From: an uncultured Clostridia bacterium | GTDB taxonomy: Bacteria; Bacillota; Clostridia; Christensenellales; Borkfalkiaceae | Length of the DNA stretch: 64,000 nucleotides | Assembly (NCBI GenBank): GCA_934271065.1 | Contig: CAKQQQ010000008.1 | Coordinates: forward strand, 1 to 64,000 | Direction: 5' to 3' | Shown here: one piece after another, positions 24,086 through 31,620 of the stretch | How the letters are laid out: each line of letters starts with the position of its first letter | Position numbering within the stretch: the first letter of the stretch is position 1 | Position numbers and translations under genes: made by a program | Notes under the pieces: model-generated | The model's database searches: none | What the model was told of the DNA's origin: nothing | Seen by the model: only the letters and a program-made list of their open reading frames with translations

Positions 24086-25585
24086 TCAGATACGCATTAT
24101 AAGTCTGAAGTCTTTAAGTCCGTAATACTCTCTGTTTTGTATCACATACGGCATTTTAACGTTTTTGTCGTAAAAAGAAAAACCCTGACTTTCGTCAAGG
24201 TTTATCGTCTTTGGGGTGTTGTAGATAATTATCATTTTGTCGTCATACAACTGAATTTCTTTTATGAAGTAATTTATCAGTTGTAGCGGCTCTTTTTCAA
24301 GCGCGGATTTGTAATAGTCAATTATTTGCTCTTTGGAAAGTCTGAACGCCGTTTGAGATTTTTCAATCGTCAATCGCTTTTCAATGTCGGTCAGTTTTTC
24401 TTCGAGTTCTCGCATACGTTTCATAACCGTTGCGCTTTGTCCGCCTAATTCTATGGCTTGCATAATGTTGTTTATCGTATTCTCGGTTTGACGTTTCTCT
24501 TTTATGAGATTTGTCAGAACCGAGTTTTGCTTTATGCGGTTTTCCTGCACTTGCAGTAAATACGTTGCCATTTTATCTAATATTTCGGGGCGTTGCATTT
24601 GCTCGCATACGTTATCAAGCACATATTTTTCGAGTATTTCTTTTCTGACTTGCGACTTCTTACAACCGCTTTGGTGTTTTCGTCCTAAACATTTGTAATA
24701 ACGTATTTTTTGTCCGTTTTTAGCCGTTCCGCACTCGGCGGAGATAGGACTTCCGCAATATCCGCATTTAATTTTGTTGCGAAGTAAATACACGACTTCA
24801 ACGCTACGAGTTCCGTATTTGTTGGTTTCGGTCTTTTTTCTTACATTCTCGTAAATTTCCGTCGGCACGATTTGCGGATACATATTCGTAAAAACTTCGT
24901 TGCCGTGTCTGTAAATACCCGAATACTTTTCGTTTTTGAGTATGTTATAGACGGTATTTCTCGCAAACTTTTTACCGCGATTGAAAATACCTTTTTCGGT
25001 AAGAGTTTTTATTATGTCTTTAACGTAAACGCCTTGCGCGTATTGGTCGTAAATAAACCTTACTACTTCGGCTTTTTCTTCGTCAATCACGACTTTATGA
25101 TTTTCTACTTTATAGCCGTAAATGATAGTTCCGCCCGTAAAGTTACCTTTTTGCCTTGTTTCGTTCATTCCGCGCTTTACCTTTTGCGAAAGTTCGGCGG
25201 AGTAATATTCGGCGTAGCCCTCAATCATACTTTCGAGTATAATCGCCTCGGGGCTGTCGGGAATATATTCGGTAGCGGAAACGACTTTAACGCCGTTGTC
25301 TTTAAGCGTTTTCTTGTGTTTCGTGGTTTCGTATTTATTACGCGAAAACCTGTCGAATTTGTAAACGAGTACGACATTGAAATCGTGTTTTTTGCTATCT
25401 TCTATCATCTGACGGAAGTCGGGACGATTGTCGTTAGTACCCGTCATAGCACGGTCTATATAGGTTCTTAAAATGAGTATGTCGTTGTTTTTCGCATACT
25501 CGTTACATACACGGAGTTGTCCCTCTATGGACTGTTCCGTTTGGGTATCGCTCGAATAACGAGCATAAATAACTGCTGTTTTCAT
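24086..25585 (-). CDS. Large serine recombinase
   Basis: A 499-residue site-specific recombinase that should excise and integrate the surrounding element. The N-terminal resolvase domain has YARYSS (catalytic Ser about residue 11), the conserved FDRFSR segment and GYAEYYSAELS. The central recombinase domain has the NEKYSG region. A zinc ribbon has CGYCG and two later Cys. A long coiled coil spans about residues 345-410. GGAG lies upstream of the ATG. It is the last gene of a leftward group behind the Rep gene. Confidence 0.93.
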   Translation of the reverse strand: MKTAVIYARYSSDTQTEQSIEGQLRVCNEYAKNNDILILRTYIDRAMTGTNDNRPDFRQMIEDSKKHDFNVVLVYKFDRFSRNKYETTKHKKTLKDNGVKVVSATEYIPDSPEAIILESMIEGYAEYYSAELSQKVKRGMNETRQKGNFTGGTIIYGYKVENHKVVIDEEKAEVVRFIYDQYAQGVYVKDIIKTLTEKGIFNRGKKFARNTVYNILKNEKYSGIYRHGNEVFTNMYPQIVPTEIYENVRKKTETNKYGTRSVEVVYLLRNKIKCGYCGSPISAECGTAKNGQKIRYYKCLGRKHQSGCKKSQVRKEILEKYVLDNVCEQMQRPEILDKMATYLLQVQENRIKQNSVLTNLIKEKRQTENTINNIMQAIELGGQSATVMKRMRELEEKLTDIEKRLTIEKSQTAFRLSKEQIIDYYKSALEKEPLQLINYFIKEIQLYDDKMIIIYNTPKTINLDESQGFSFYDKNVKMPYVIQNREYYGLKDFRLIMRI

Positions 25586-25774
25586 TGTGATTTTTACTCC
25601 TTTAATTTTATTTTTAGATTTGTCTTTCGACGGGAACGGAAAAAACGGAAACGAATTAAAATTGTTTTCTTTCGTGGCTTACGGCTTTTATCGTCAAGGG
25701 TTGCGCCAAGCAATGCACTTTACCCTTGACGAAAAAGTCGTTTTCGTTTAACCTTTCCCGATCCGAAAGACTAA

Positions 25775-26689
25775 TTAGTTGCAATGCGGCAACTGCGCTA
25801 TTATTTCTTTGCTTACTTTTCCGAGAATTTCGCCCTTTTTGATACAGGTGAAGTTATCGAAAAGCAACACTTTGCGGTCGTCAACTCCGAACGTGCATAT
25901 TACATCTTCGTCCAAAACGTCCGAGCGGAAGTAAGTAGGTAATTTTCCGCCATAGACTAAACGCTCGCCGGACTTTTCCATATACTTCGTTATGTATTTT
26001 GCCGCCTCGGAAATATCGTCCTGCGTGGCAATATCTTTGAAGTCGTTACGCCCGAATTGTTTCAGAAAGTGCGTGTTTTGGTATGTCGTTTGCATACGGT
26101 GATTTCGCGTGTCGTAGTCTTTTACCTCTTCGAGTTTTCCTATCATTTTGCCGTCGGGGATATAGAAAATACCGTGAAAATGTAATCTGTTCGTATCTTC
26201 GCCACGCTCCCATACTCCGACGTATTTCCAACCGTTACGGGCAACAAGGTGTTTCAGGGTGTTAGATAACTTTTTGCGGAACGTTTCTTCGGTGTGAAGT
26301 TCGTTCGAGTAGGTAAAAGTTACGAAAAAATTCCAGTCCTGCAAACGCAACTTTCTCATAAGCCTTACTTTGCGCTTTATGGCGTTGGTGTTCATTCTCT
26401 CGGTGTGTTTCTCGACGAAAGCGTTTAACTCGGCTTTGTCGGCAAACACGTCTTTCAAAGCGGCTTTTATATGCGCCTTGCGTTCTCGTTTGGGCAACGA
26501 TTGGCTCTCTTTATATACCGTTTCAAAGCGTTCTTTCGGGGTTTTGGGCGGCGTTACGTTTGTCGTCGATTGTTGTTTCATAGGTTTAACGGCGCGCCTT
26601 TTACAGCCTTTTCCGCTCGGAAACGCTCCTTGCGGTATTCCGACGTAATGACCGCCGTCAAAGTAGATTTTCATATTTGCATAATTCAT
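25775..26689 (-). CDS. HUH rolling-circle replication protein
   Basis: A 304-residue Rep-like endonuclease. Motif I is FFVTFTYS (residues 121-128), the metal-binding HUH motif is LHFHG (169-173), and the catalytic tyrosine region is KYITKY (Tyr232 and Tyr236). This order matches rolling-circle replication-associated proteins of the ORF2/G2P type. It would nick an origin in the element. A strong AAGGAG precedes the ATG. The first 100 residues are basic and probably bind DNA. Confidence 0.88.
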   Translation of the reverse strand: MNYANMKIYFDGGHYVGIPQGAFPSGKGCKRRAVKPMKQQSTTNVTPPKTPKERFETVYKESQSLPKRERKAHIKAALKDVFADKAELNAFVEKHTERMNTNAIKRKVRLMRKLRLQDWNFFVTFTYSNELHTEETFRKKLSNTLKHLVARNGWKYVGVWERGEDTNRLHFHGIFYIPDGKMIGKLEEVKDYDTRNHRMQTTYQNTHFLKQFGRNDFKDIATQDDISEAAKYITKYMEKSGERLVYGGKLPTYFRSDVLDEDVICTFGVDDRKVLLFDNFTCIKKGEILGKVSKEIIAQLPHCN

Positions 26690-26734
26690 AGTTTTTACTC
26701 CTTGTGATTTAGATTTTTTGTGTATGGCGAAAAA

Positions 26735-26787
26735 ATAAAAAAAACGGCAGAATACGAAACACCATACAATTTCATACTCTGCCGTTT
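26735..26787 (-). terminator. Rho-independent terminator after the small ORF
   Basis: On the minus strand AAACGGCAGA pairs with a TTCTGCCGTTT arm and is followed by a long T-rich tract. It would end transcription from the small ORF at 26970-27122 before the Rep gene. Confidence 0.7.
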
Positions 26788-26789
26788 AC

Positions 26790-26840
26790 AGTTCGGTTTA
26801 ATTACAATTCAATTCAGTTCAATTCGGTTAGTTTAAGTCA
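26790..26840. repeat. Short A/T-rich direct repeats
   Basis: Overlapping copies of the hexamers AATTCA and GTTCAATT, and of TTCGGTT, lie between the terminator and the small ORF. They resemble iteron-like or origin-flanking repeats, but no clear nick site was found. Confidence 0.35.
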
Positions 26841-26969
26841 TAAATAGATTTCCGTTCAGTTCCTTTCATTTCGTTTATGTTATCGCTTTTTTGCGTTATT
26901 TTCTAATTTAATATTTTTCTATTTACTCGGTTTATTTAGTTTTTAATGCGTAATTTTTCGGCTTGTAAG

Positions 26970-27122
26970 TCAGGTTTCGTTTTTGTTTTCGGTTTGCGCT
27001 TGTTGGTGCAGTTCGACTATCCTTGAAAAGATACTTTCAAAGAACGTGCGTTTTTCGCCGTCGGTCAACGCCTCTAAATCAGGCTCGCCGACGGCTATGA
27101 CTTTTAGGTTTGTTTGCAGCAT
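26970..27122 (-). CDS. Small 50-residue protein of the element
   Basis: A 50-residue acidic ORF with an excellent AGGAGG ribosome site 8 bp before the ATG. It begins MLQTNLKVIAVGEPDLEALT and contains GEKRTFFESIFSRIVELH, which should form an amphipathic helix. Small proteins of this type often sit upstream of Rep or recombinase genes in clostridial elements and may regulate them. The function is unknown. It is followed by a clear terminator. Confidence 0.6.
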   Translation of the reverse strand: MLQTNLKVIAVGEPDLEALTDGEKRTFFESIFSRIVELHQQAQTENKNET

Positions 27123-27921
27123 TTTTTCGTCCTCCTTTTTTTTGAATAAATTTTATTACCCGAACTCGCAAGATTTTTGCGACTTCGAGAAAATAATATT
27201 TTGTAAATACGACAAATTCTGTCGCATTCACAAAAAGGAATAGAAAAAGGACGTAATACGACCGTAAAATTTCGTACTTCGCCCTTAAAATGCCGCCTCC
27301 GACCCTGTTATTCACGGGTGTAATGCTTTTCGCTATCTGTCCTTACGCCGTTTGATAGTTAGTTCGCTCCTGACTTAAAAACTCGGCTTGCTATTCTTGC
27401 TATACGCCTTTGACTATTCGATTGCGTTACAACTATACCATGGGAATTTGGCAAACACAAGGACATCGATGTGACCAAAATGTACCAAAATGTGATGTCG
27501 TTGTAACATCTACGATTATATCATACGCCAATGAAAAAGCGTGAATGGGTTGAAGTAGGTTTTGCGTGGATTTTTGACGTTTTCAGGGGGTAAAGTCATA
27601 CTCGAATAGGGGTGGAAAATGGCTTTTGCGGTAGTAAAAAAGGACGGTGCAGGAAAACACCGCCCGCAACAAAACGCAACAAAAAACACTCGGAAGAAAG
27701 AAAAGGCGCAATAACTCAAAATATGCCGCCGTGCGAAGAATTACGGGGCGATTCGCCAAGCGGTTTAGCGGCGAACGCCCCGTTTCGCTCGGCTTTGAGT
27801 TGACCTTTTTATCCGAGTTTAGTGAGTTGTTTGGCGGGTGCTTGACCGCGACGCGAAGCGTCGCGCTTGTATAGTCAAGCACCCGCCAAAGTGCCATTTG
27901 AAGTTTACAATGGCTTTTTAC
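27123..27921. other. Long non-coding stretch of the element
   Basis: About 800 bp without a credible gene; open frames here lack ribosome sites and protein-like composition. It holds a tandem pair of CCAAAATGT (27474-27493) flanked by GACATC and GATGTC arms, which could be a Rep origin or operator. A structured hairpin at 27745-27781 is listed separately. Confidence 0.5.
27745..27781 (+). repeat. Hairpin repeat, copy A (covarying with 29921-29957)
   Basis: A 37-nt hairpin whose arms GGGGCGATTCGCC / GGCGAACGCCCC enclose an AAGCGGTTTAGC loop. The copy at 29921-29957 on the opposite strand has the same loop and inner stem. Two outer base pairs are changed on both sides so that pairing is kept. 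Confidence 0.7.
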
Positions 27922-27950
27922 TTGAATTTAACAGCAAAATCGTGTATAAT
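27922..27950 (+). promoter_or_regulatory. Promoter of the DUF4304 gene
   Basis: TTGAAT (27922-27927), a 17-bp spacer and TATAAT (27945-27950). Transcription would start near 27957, 8 bp before the first possible start codon. Confidence 0.65.
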
Positions 27951-27964
27951 AAAGTCAATGAAGA

Positions 27965-28654
27965 ATGTTGTTATTTATGAAGGAAAAATTGGGTTGCGTT
28001 ATGGAAGATAAAAATAATCACTCTAAAATTATAAGACAAGTTTGTAAAGAAATTTTAATTCCGCTCGGTGTTTTTCAAAAAGGAACGTCCCGATTGTATT
28101 TAGATGATAATGACTATTTTTTTACAGTAATAGAGTTTCAGCCGTCAAATTGGGATAAAGGTACATATTTGAATATTGGTTTGACTTTCTTATGGGATTG
28201 TAATCAATCCGATATTTTGTACTTTAAGTTTTCAAGGCAACCTGCCAGTAGATACGGCAAATTTGTAGAATATAGAAATGACATTCAATTTAGAAATGAA
28301 ATAATAGAGTTGGTAAACATTGCAAAGCAAGAAATATTGTTATATAGAAAATTAAAAGATACAAATTTTGCGAAAGATTGGATGATTACATATGCTAAAA
28401 AGTTCAAAGAGAAAAAATATGAAAGATTTGGTCTTGATATTGCAAATATTTGCATATTGAATAATGATATAAAATTGGCGAAATTATATTTTGAAAATTA
28501 TTGTAAAGAAAAAAATATAGTTGAACAAATTGACAGTAATATAAGTAAAGAATGTTTGATTTCCGTCATAAAGGCAAATAGACAAATGTGGCATAGTAAA
28601 TCATCTATGAAAAAAATGCCCGTTTCTCCAAAATATGATACTTCTACAATCTAA
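27965..28654 (+). CDS. DUF4304 domain protein
   Basis: A 229-residue cytoplasmic protein. Its N-terminal half (ICKEIL-like region, PLGVFQKGTSRLYLDDNDYFF, WDKGTYLNIGL) matches the general pattern of DUF4304, a family often found beside toxin or immunity genes and whose function is unknown. The C-terminal half is helical. The base composition is much more A/T-rich than the core genes, which points to recent transfer. The start is uncertain: ATG at 27965, 27977 or 28001 are all possible and none has a good ribosome site. Confidence 0.65.
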   Translation: MLLFMKEKLGCVMEDKNNHSKIIRQVCKEILIPLGVFQKGTSRLYLDDNDYFFTVIEFQPSNWDKGTYLNIGLTFLWDCNQSDILYFKFSRQPASRYGKFVEYRNDIQFRNEIIELVNIAKQEILLYRKLKDTNFAKDWMITYAKKFKEKKYERFGLDIANICILNNDIKLAKLYFENYCKEKNIVEQIDSNISKECLISVIKANRQMWHSKSSMKKMPVSPKYDTSTI

Positions 28655-28722
28655 AAGATTTCTTATCGCTAAAAATCATATCATAAACTTATTCGATTTA
28701 CGTTACTAACGCTCCGCCATTA

Positions 28723-28836
28723 GTGAATAATACGAACCCTGACGATAAGTTAGAGTTCGTATTATTCTTTTCTAACGAATATTTCGGCATAAAAGTCGAT
28801 TTGAACGGCAAAAAGAAGAAACTGCCGGGCGTTTAA
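28723..28836 (+). pseudogene. Possible C-terminal gene fragment
   Basis: A GTG-initiated frame of 37 codons reads as plausible protein (DDKLEFVLFFSNEYFGIKVD) and ends 12 bp before a terminator T-tract. It has no ribosome site and its first third lies in the inverted repeat 28725-28767. It may be the tail of a deleted gene. The family is not recognised. Confidence 0.3.
28725..28767. repeat. 13-bp perfect inverted repeat with the dispersed-repeat core
   Basis: GAATAATACGAAC and GTTCGTATTATTC flank 17 bp. The arms equal the core of the dispersed repeat seen at 275-334 and 30449-30508. It may also end the DUF4304 transcript. Confidence 0.6.
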
Positions 28837-28850
28837 TCGCTCGGCTTTTT
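28824..28850 (+). terminator. Terminator hairpin
   Basis: GCCGGGCG pairs with CGCTCGGC (one mismatch) across TTTAAT and is followed by TTTTT. Confidence 0.65.
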
Positions 28851-28987
28851 CTACGCTCAAAAACAAGTGCTTACTATGAAAGACCGTATAACAGTTTTTT
28901 CAATATACATAACAATAAAGATACCGCTCCGGTTTTTTGCCTTTCGTCTTTGCCGAAAGGCTAATAAAAAACGGAGGTATATCCCAA

Positions 28988-29087
28988 ATGAAAAAAGTAG
29001 TTTACTCAATCAGAAAAGTTAGAAATTCTAACGAAAAGTTATCCGGTCTCGGATTCATCAAGGGAGTTTTAACGCTCCCTTTTTTTA
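28988..29087 (+). pseudogene. Truncated copy of the 48160-type small protein gene
   Basis: The first 25 or so codons (MKKVVYSIRKVRNSNEKLSG) match the start of the intact gene at 48160 (MKKVAFSISNVRSKSDKKIS). The upstream leader is also similar, with CCGAAAGG followed by A-rich sequence and GGAGG or GGAG. After GLGFIKG the sequence runs into an AGGGAG/CTCCCT hairpin with seven T residues and then the tail of the GNAT gene on the other strand. The rest of the gene is lost. Confidence 0.6.
29061..29087 (+). terminator. Short terminator-like hairpin
   Basis: AGGGAG pairs with CTCCCT, followed by TTTTTTT. It lies in frame with the truncated gene, so it may instead be an attenuator. Confidence 0.55.
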
Positions 29088-29137
29088 TGCCGAATTACAT
29101 TCTTATATCGACGGTAAAAAAAGAAACAAACAGGAAT

Positions 29138-29674
29138 TTACCGAACGACCTTTTCAAACCGAAACATTCCGTCTGGGAACTGTTCGTCCGATCCTTCGGC
29201 ACACATTTCCGGATCGTTTGGATCGGGGTGATATTTATTAAAAAACTCCACGATGTGAAAGCCGCAACGATTGACATAAAAATGAATGTTTCGCTGCTCG
29301 AAATACGGCGTGACCGTTTCCCACACTTTTACTTCCGGGTGTAGTTTTTCGACAGCGCACCAAGCGGCATATCCGATGCCTTTGCTATGGAAAGTCGGAG
29401 AAACAAAAAGGAGATCGAGGTCGCCTTTTTCACCGTCAATTTTGATTACTATGCCGCCGACTTTTTGCCCGTCCAATATGATGCGGTATGCTTCGCCACC
29501 GTCAATGGACTGTTCGATTGTATGTCGTGAAATAATTTGTCCCGATTCCTCGAAGTGATTGTCTCTAAGACCGAATTCTTCCATCGCACCATAATTAAAG
29601 GCTTTTTGATTATCCGAAATAAACTGCTCTCTATCACTGCATTCAAGAGGAAGCAACTGCACAATAGCGTTCAT
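29138..29674 (-). CDS. GNAT family N-acetyltransferase
   Basis: A 178-residue acetyl-CoA-dependent acetyltransferase. The core motif A is present (DLLFVSPTFHSKGIGYAAW: beta-4, the V-S-P step and the Q/RxxGxG/A-like loop SKGIGYA), followed by the motif B region NRCGFHIVEFFNKYHP. The substrate is not predictable; the family includes antibiotic, protein and polyamine acetyltransferases. It has its own promoter and an AGGAG ribosome site, and is the last gene of the element. Confidence 0.88.
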   Translation of the reverse strand: MNAIVQLLPLECSDREQFISDNQKAFNYGAMEEFGLRDNHFEESGQIISRHTIEQSIDGGEAYRIILDGQKVGGIVIKIDGEKGDLDLLFVSPTFHSKGIGYAAWCAVEKLHPEVKVWETVTPYFEQRNIHFYVNRCGFHIVEFFNKYHPDPNDPEMCAEGSDEQFPDGMFRFEKVVR

Positions 29675-29709
29675 ATCTTTGCTCCTAAAAATTCCGATTT
29701 ATTAAAACA

Positions 29710-29738
29710 ATTATACCATTTTATACGTCAAAAAACAA
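29710..29738 (-). promoter_or_regulatory. Promoter of the GNAT gene
   Basis: TTGTTT (29733-29738), a 17-bp spacer and TATAAT (29710-29715) on the minus strand. Confidence 0.55.
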
Positions 29739-29807
29739 CGGTTTGACAGGTTGCAAAACGGAAACGCTTTTATATTCAAACTCGCAAGGTTTTTGCGACG
29801 TTGGCAA

Positions 29808-29873
29808 TTAGGCGTGGCTTGTCTTGATACAAGTCGGCTCGGCTGCGCCTCGCCGAAGACAAGCCACGCCTAA
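29808..29873. repeat. 18-bp perfect inverted repeat
   Basis: TTAGGCGTGGCTTGTCTT and its exact complement flank a 30-nt G/C-rich loop that itself can fold (CGGCTCGG / CGCCTCGCCG). Such a long perfect stem is unusual for a terminator. It may be a single-strand origin or a transposon-end remnant. Confidence 0.65.
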
Positions 29874-29920
29874 ACTTAACCGAACCGACCGAAATAACGG
29901 AAAACGGAAGCGTAACGAAA

Positions 29921-29957
29921 GCGGTGTTCGCCGCTAACCCGCTTGGCGAATCACCGC
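29921..29957 (-). repeat. Hairpin repeat, copy B
   Basis: Read on the minus strand this matches copy A at 27745-27781, with identical loop-side sequence. Two compensatory changes in the outer stem (G-C to C-G and C-G to T-A) keep the pairing. Confidence 0.7.
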
Positions 29958-30052
29958 TATTCTTCGTTTACGGCATTTTCCGTTTTTTTGTCCGTATTTT
30001 GAGGTGCGGATTTTCGCTTAATTACAATAAAAATTTGTGTTCGTATAAACTT

Positions 30053-30074
30053 CCTTCGCTTCCGCCAAAAAAAA
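30053..30074 (+). other. Second tRNA-Ser 3'-end copy (att-like)
   Basis: CCTTCGCTTCCGCCAAAA matches the tRNA-Ser end and its CCA at 19 of 22 positions. It is followed at once by a terminator, as a tRNA would be, so it may be the original host tRNA end displaced by the insertion. Confidence 0.55.
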
Positions 30075-30107
30075 GAACGCGAATACTCGTTATTCGGGTT
30101 CTTTTTA
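30073..30107 (+). terminator. Terminator after the att-like copy
   Basis: AAGAACGCGAATA pairs with TATTCGGGTTCTT (one mismatch) and is followed by TTT. Confidence 0.6.
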
Positions 30108-30225
30108 TTTTTGCCGATTTAGGGGATTCGAACGGGTTGGTAGTCGGCGAGTAACGAAGAGTTGATATTTCCGAAACAACGAGCCGACCAAACAACCGAT
30201 GAAACGGTTGTTTGCAACACAGGCG

Positions 30226-30508
30226 TTATGCCAGACAAGAACAATACAAACCTTGCAAAAACGCCGCTATTTACGCGCTTTTTTGCAAATTTTCGTACGA
30301 TGTACGTACAGTACTACCGTTCTCGCCTTTGCAACAAATCATCGAAAATATCGGCGTTTTTGTTGTCGACAAGTTTAACGGCGTGTTTTTAGGCTAAGAT
30401 AAGGCGCACGAACGGGTTAATACTGCCCGTATACCCCGTGAGCGCAACGCAGTATTAGTCAAAAACACACCGCCAGACCAAGGTTCGTATTATTCTTGTC
30501 TGGCATAG
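30226..30508. repeat. 283-bp segment bounded by 30-bp inverted repeats
   Basis: The 30 bp at 30226-30255 are an inverted copy of 30479-30508 with 27 of 30 matches. The right arm is the end of dispersed-repeat copy 2 (30449-30508). No open frame inside looks real. The structure resembles a MITE or a pair of oppositely inserted repeats lying against attR. Confidence 0.6.
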
Positions 30509-30526
30509 CAAGCGCAGTTTGCGGAG

Positions 30527-30554
30527 CGAATCCCCCCGCTTCCGCTAATCAAAA
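30527..30554 (+). other. Attachment site attR
   Basis: This is a direct repeat of the tRNA-Ser 3' end at 23732-23759, with 26 of 28 positions identical, including the flanking AATCAAAA. Confidence 0.65.
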
Positions 30555-30604
30555 AACAGGCTTTAAGGAAATTCGTTTTCACACGAATTTTGCCAGTAAT
30601 AACG

Positions 30605-30633
30605 TTGCGTAATCCGATAAAGTTTGCTATAAT
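30605..30633 (+). promoter_or_regulatory. Promoter of the esterase gene
   Basis: TTGCGT (30605-30610), a 17-bp spacer and TATAAT (30628-30633). Confidence 0.65.
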
Positions 30634-30637
30634 AATC

Positions 30638-30775
30638 GTGTTGAGCATACCGTTTTTTTACTTTGTTTTCGTTGCGGGATGCCAGACAAACGTGCTAAAA
30701 AAGGAAACAAAAGCGGCTAAAATTACGCCGTATATAAAAGTATTCATAAAGGAGAACGATAAATGGATTTTATAA
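30638..30775 (+). CDS. Possible 45-residue lipoprotein-like peptide
   Basis: A GTG at the predicted transcription start opens a 45-codon frame. It has a hydrophobic stretch (IPFFYFVFVAGC) that resembles a lipobox, then a basic tail. It overlaps the esterase start by 13 bp. There is no ribosome site, so it is either a leaderless small lipoprotein or chance. A longer version from a TTG at 30590 would start upstream of the promoter -10 box and is not credible. Confidence 0.35.
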   Translation: MLSIPFFYFVFVAGCQTNVLKKETKAAKITPYIKVFIKENDKWIL

Positions 30776-31560
30776 ATATGCCGTTTGACGTAATTATAGA
30801 AGGCGGACAATCCAACGCCGAAGGCAGCGGAATCGGTCCTGTTAAAAACGATTATATTCCGACCGATAAAATATTATATTTAGAAGCGGAAAAAGAAGTT
30901 AAAGCAACCGAAAGCGGTATGGAAATACGTTATTTCGATAAGCCGTTTGTAATAGATATAGCAAAAGAACGCAGACTAAACGATAATATATACGGAGATC
31001 TTGCGCTGACCTTTTCCGAAGAATACGTTAAAAACGGATTTTTGAAAAGCGACCGCGCGGTATTGATTGTTCGCGGGGCAATCGGCGGCACGGGGTATGC
31101 GAAAAAACAATGGGGGCTAAGCGACGCGGTCTATAAAAAAATGATAGAACTGACCGACTATGCCCTTTCGTTAAACGAAAACAACAAAATAGTCGCTTTT
31201 TTATGGCATCAGGGCGAACACGACGCGTTTGAAGGAAACACTTCGGAAAATTACCACGCTCAATTAACCGACACGTTAAAAGACGTGCGAAAAAGATACG
31301 GCGAAATGCCGTTTATCGCAGGCGATTTTTGCAGCGAGTGGAAAAATAAAAATTTGTCCGCGTGCGAACCTATCGTAAACGCGATTCGGCAAGTCGTCAA
31401 GGAAAACGAAAAAAGCGGATTTGTAGAAACGAAAGATTTAGCGTCTAACAACCAACAAACGGGAAACGGCGACGACATACATTTTTGCAGAGAATCACTA
31501 CACTTGCTCGGTCGTCGTTACTTTAACGAATGGAAATCCATAACCGAAAAAAATCTTTAA
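30763..31560 (+). CDS. SGNH-type sialate O-acetylesterase-like hydrolase
   Basis: A 265-residue hydrolase of the SASA/DUF303 type. The nucleophile block GGQSNAEGSG is at residues 13-22, the HQGEHDAF block is near residue 148, and a C-terminal DDIHF supplies the likely catalytic Asp/His pair. Such enzymes remove acetyl groups from sialic acids or from plant polysaccharides such as xylan. No signal peptide is present, so it acts inside the cell. AAAGGAG precedes the ATG. It lies just outside attR in host sequence. Confidence 0.85.
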   Translation: MDFINMPFDVIIEGGQSNAEGSGIGPVKNDYIPTDKILYLEAEKEVKATESGMEIRYFDKPFVIDIAKERRLNDNIYGDLALTFSEEYVKNGFLKSDRAVLIVRGAIGGTGYAKKQWGLSDAVYKKMIELTDYALSLNENNKIVAFLWHQGEHDAFEGNTSENYHAQLTDTLKDVRKRYGEMPFIAGDFCSEWKNKNLSACEPIVNAIRQVVKENEKSGFVETKDLASNNQQTGNGDDIHFCRESLHLLGRRYFNEWKSITEKNL

Positions 31561-31620
31561 CGATGCAAACGAGTGAACGGCGGGCGGAAGCCGCCGCGTA
31601 ATCGCCGTAAAAGTTTACGG

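Larger units (their letters stand above)
23760..30526. mobile_element. Integrated element at tRNA-Ser with serine recombinase and HUH Rep
   Basis: About 6.8 kb lies between the tRNA-Ser 3' end and a degenerate direct repeat of it at 30527-30554. A third copy sits at 30053-30074. Cargo: a large serine recombinase, a HUH replication protein, a small ORF, a DUF4304 protein, two gene fragments and a GNAT. Several large inverted repeats are scattered in long non-coding stretches. The recombinase plus rolling-circle Rep suggests a small integrative plasmid-like element. Tandem att copies and fragments imply more than one insertion and some decay. Confidence 0.65.
29874..30604. other. Gene-free right end of the element
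   Basis: No credible gene. The stretch contains the second hairpin repeat, an att-like sequence with terminator, an inverted-repeat-bounded segment and the attR copy, all listed separately. Confidence 0.55.

Noticed and set aside
27583..27897. 104-codon minus-strand frame in the element
   Set aside because: It has no ribosome site, crosses the structured hairpin repeat and has no protein-like pattern.
28988..29344. Full-length reading of the truncated gene at 28988
   Set aside because: After about 25 codons the frame runs through a terminator hairpin and then antisense to the GNAT gene, so only the start is genuine.
30527..30554. Possible second tRNA-Ser gene
   Set aside because: Only the 3' 20 or so bases of the tRNA are present; no anticodon or D-arm precedes them. 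It is an att remnant.
30590..30637. Upstream TTG start for the lipoprotein-like peptide
   Set aside because: This stretch contains the -35 and -10 boxes of the promoter and would not be transcribed from it.
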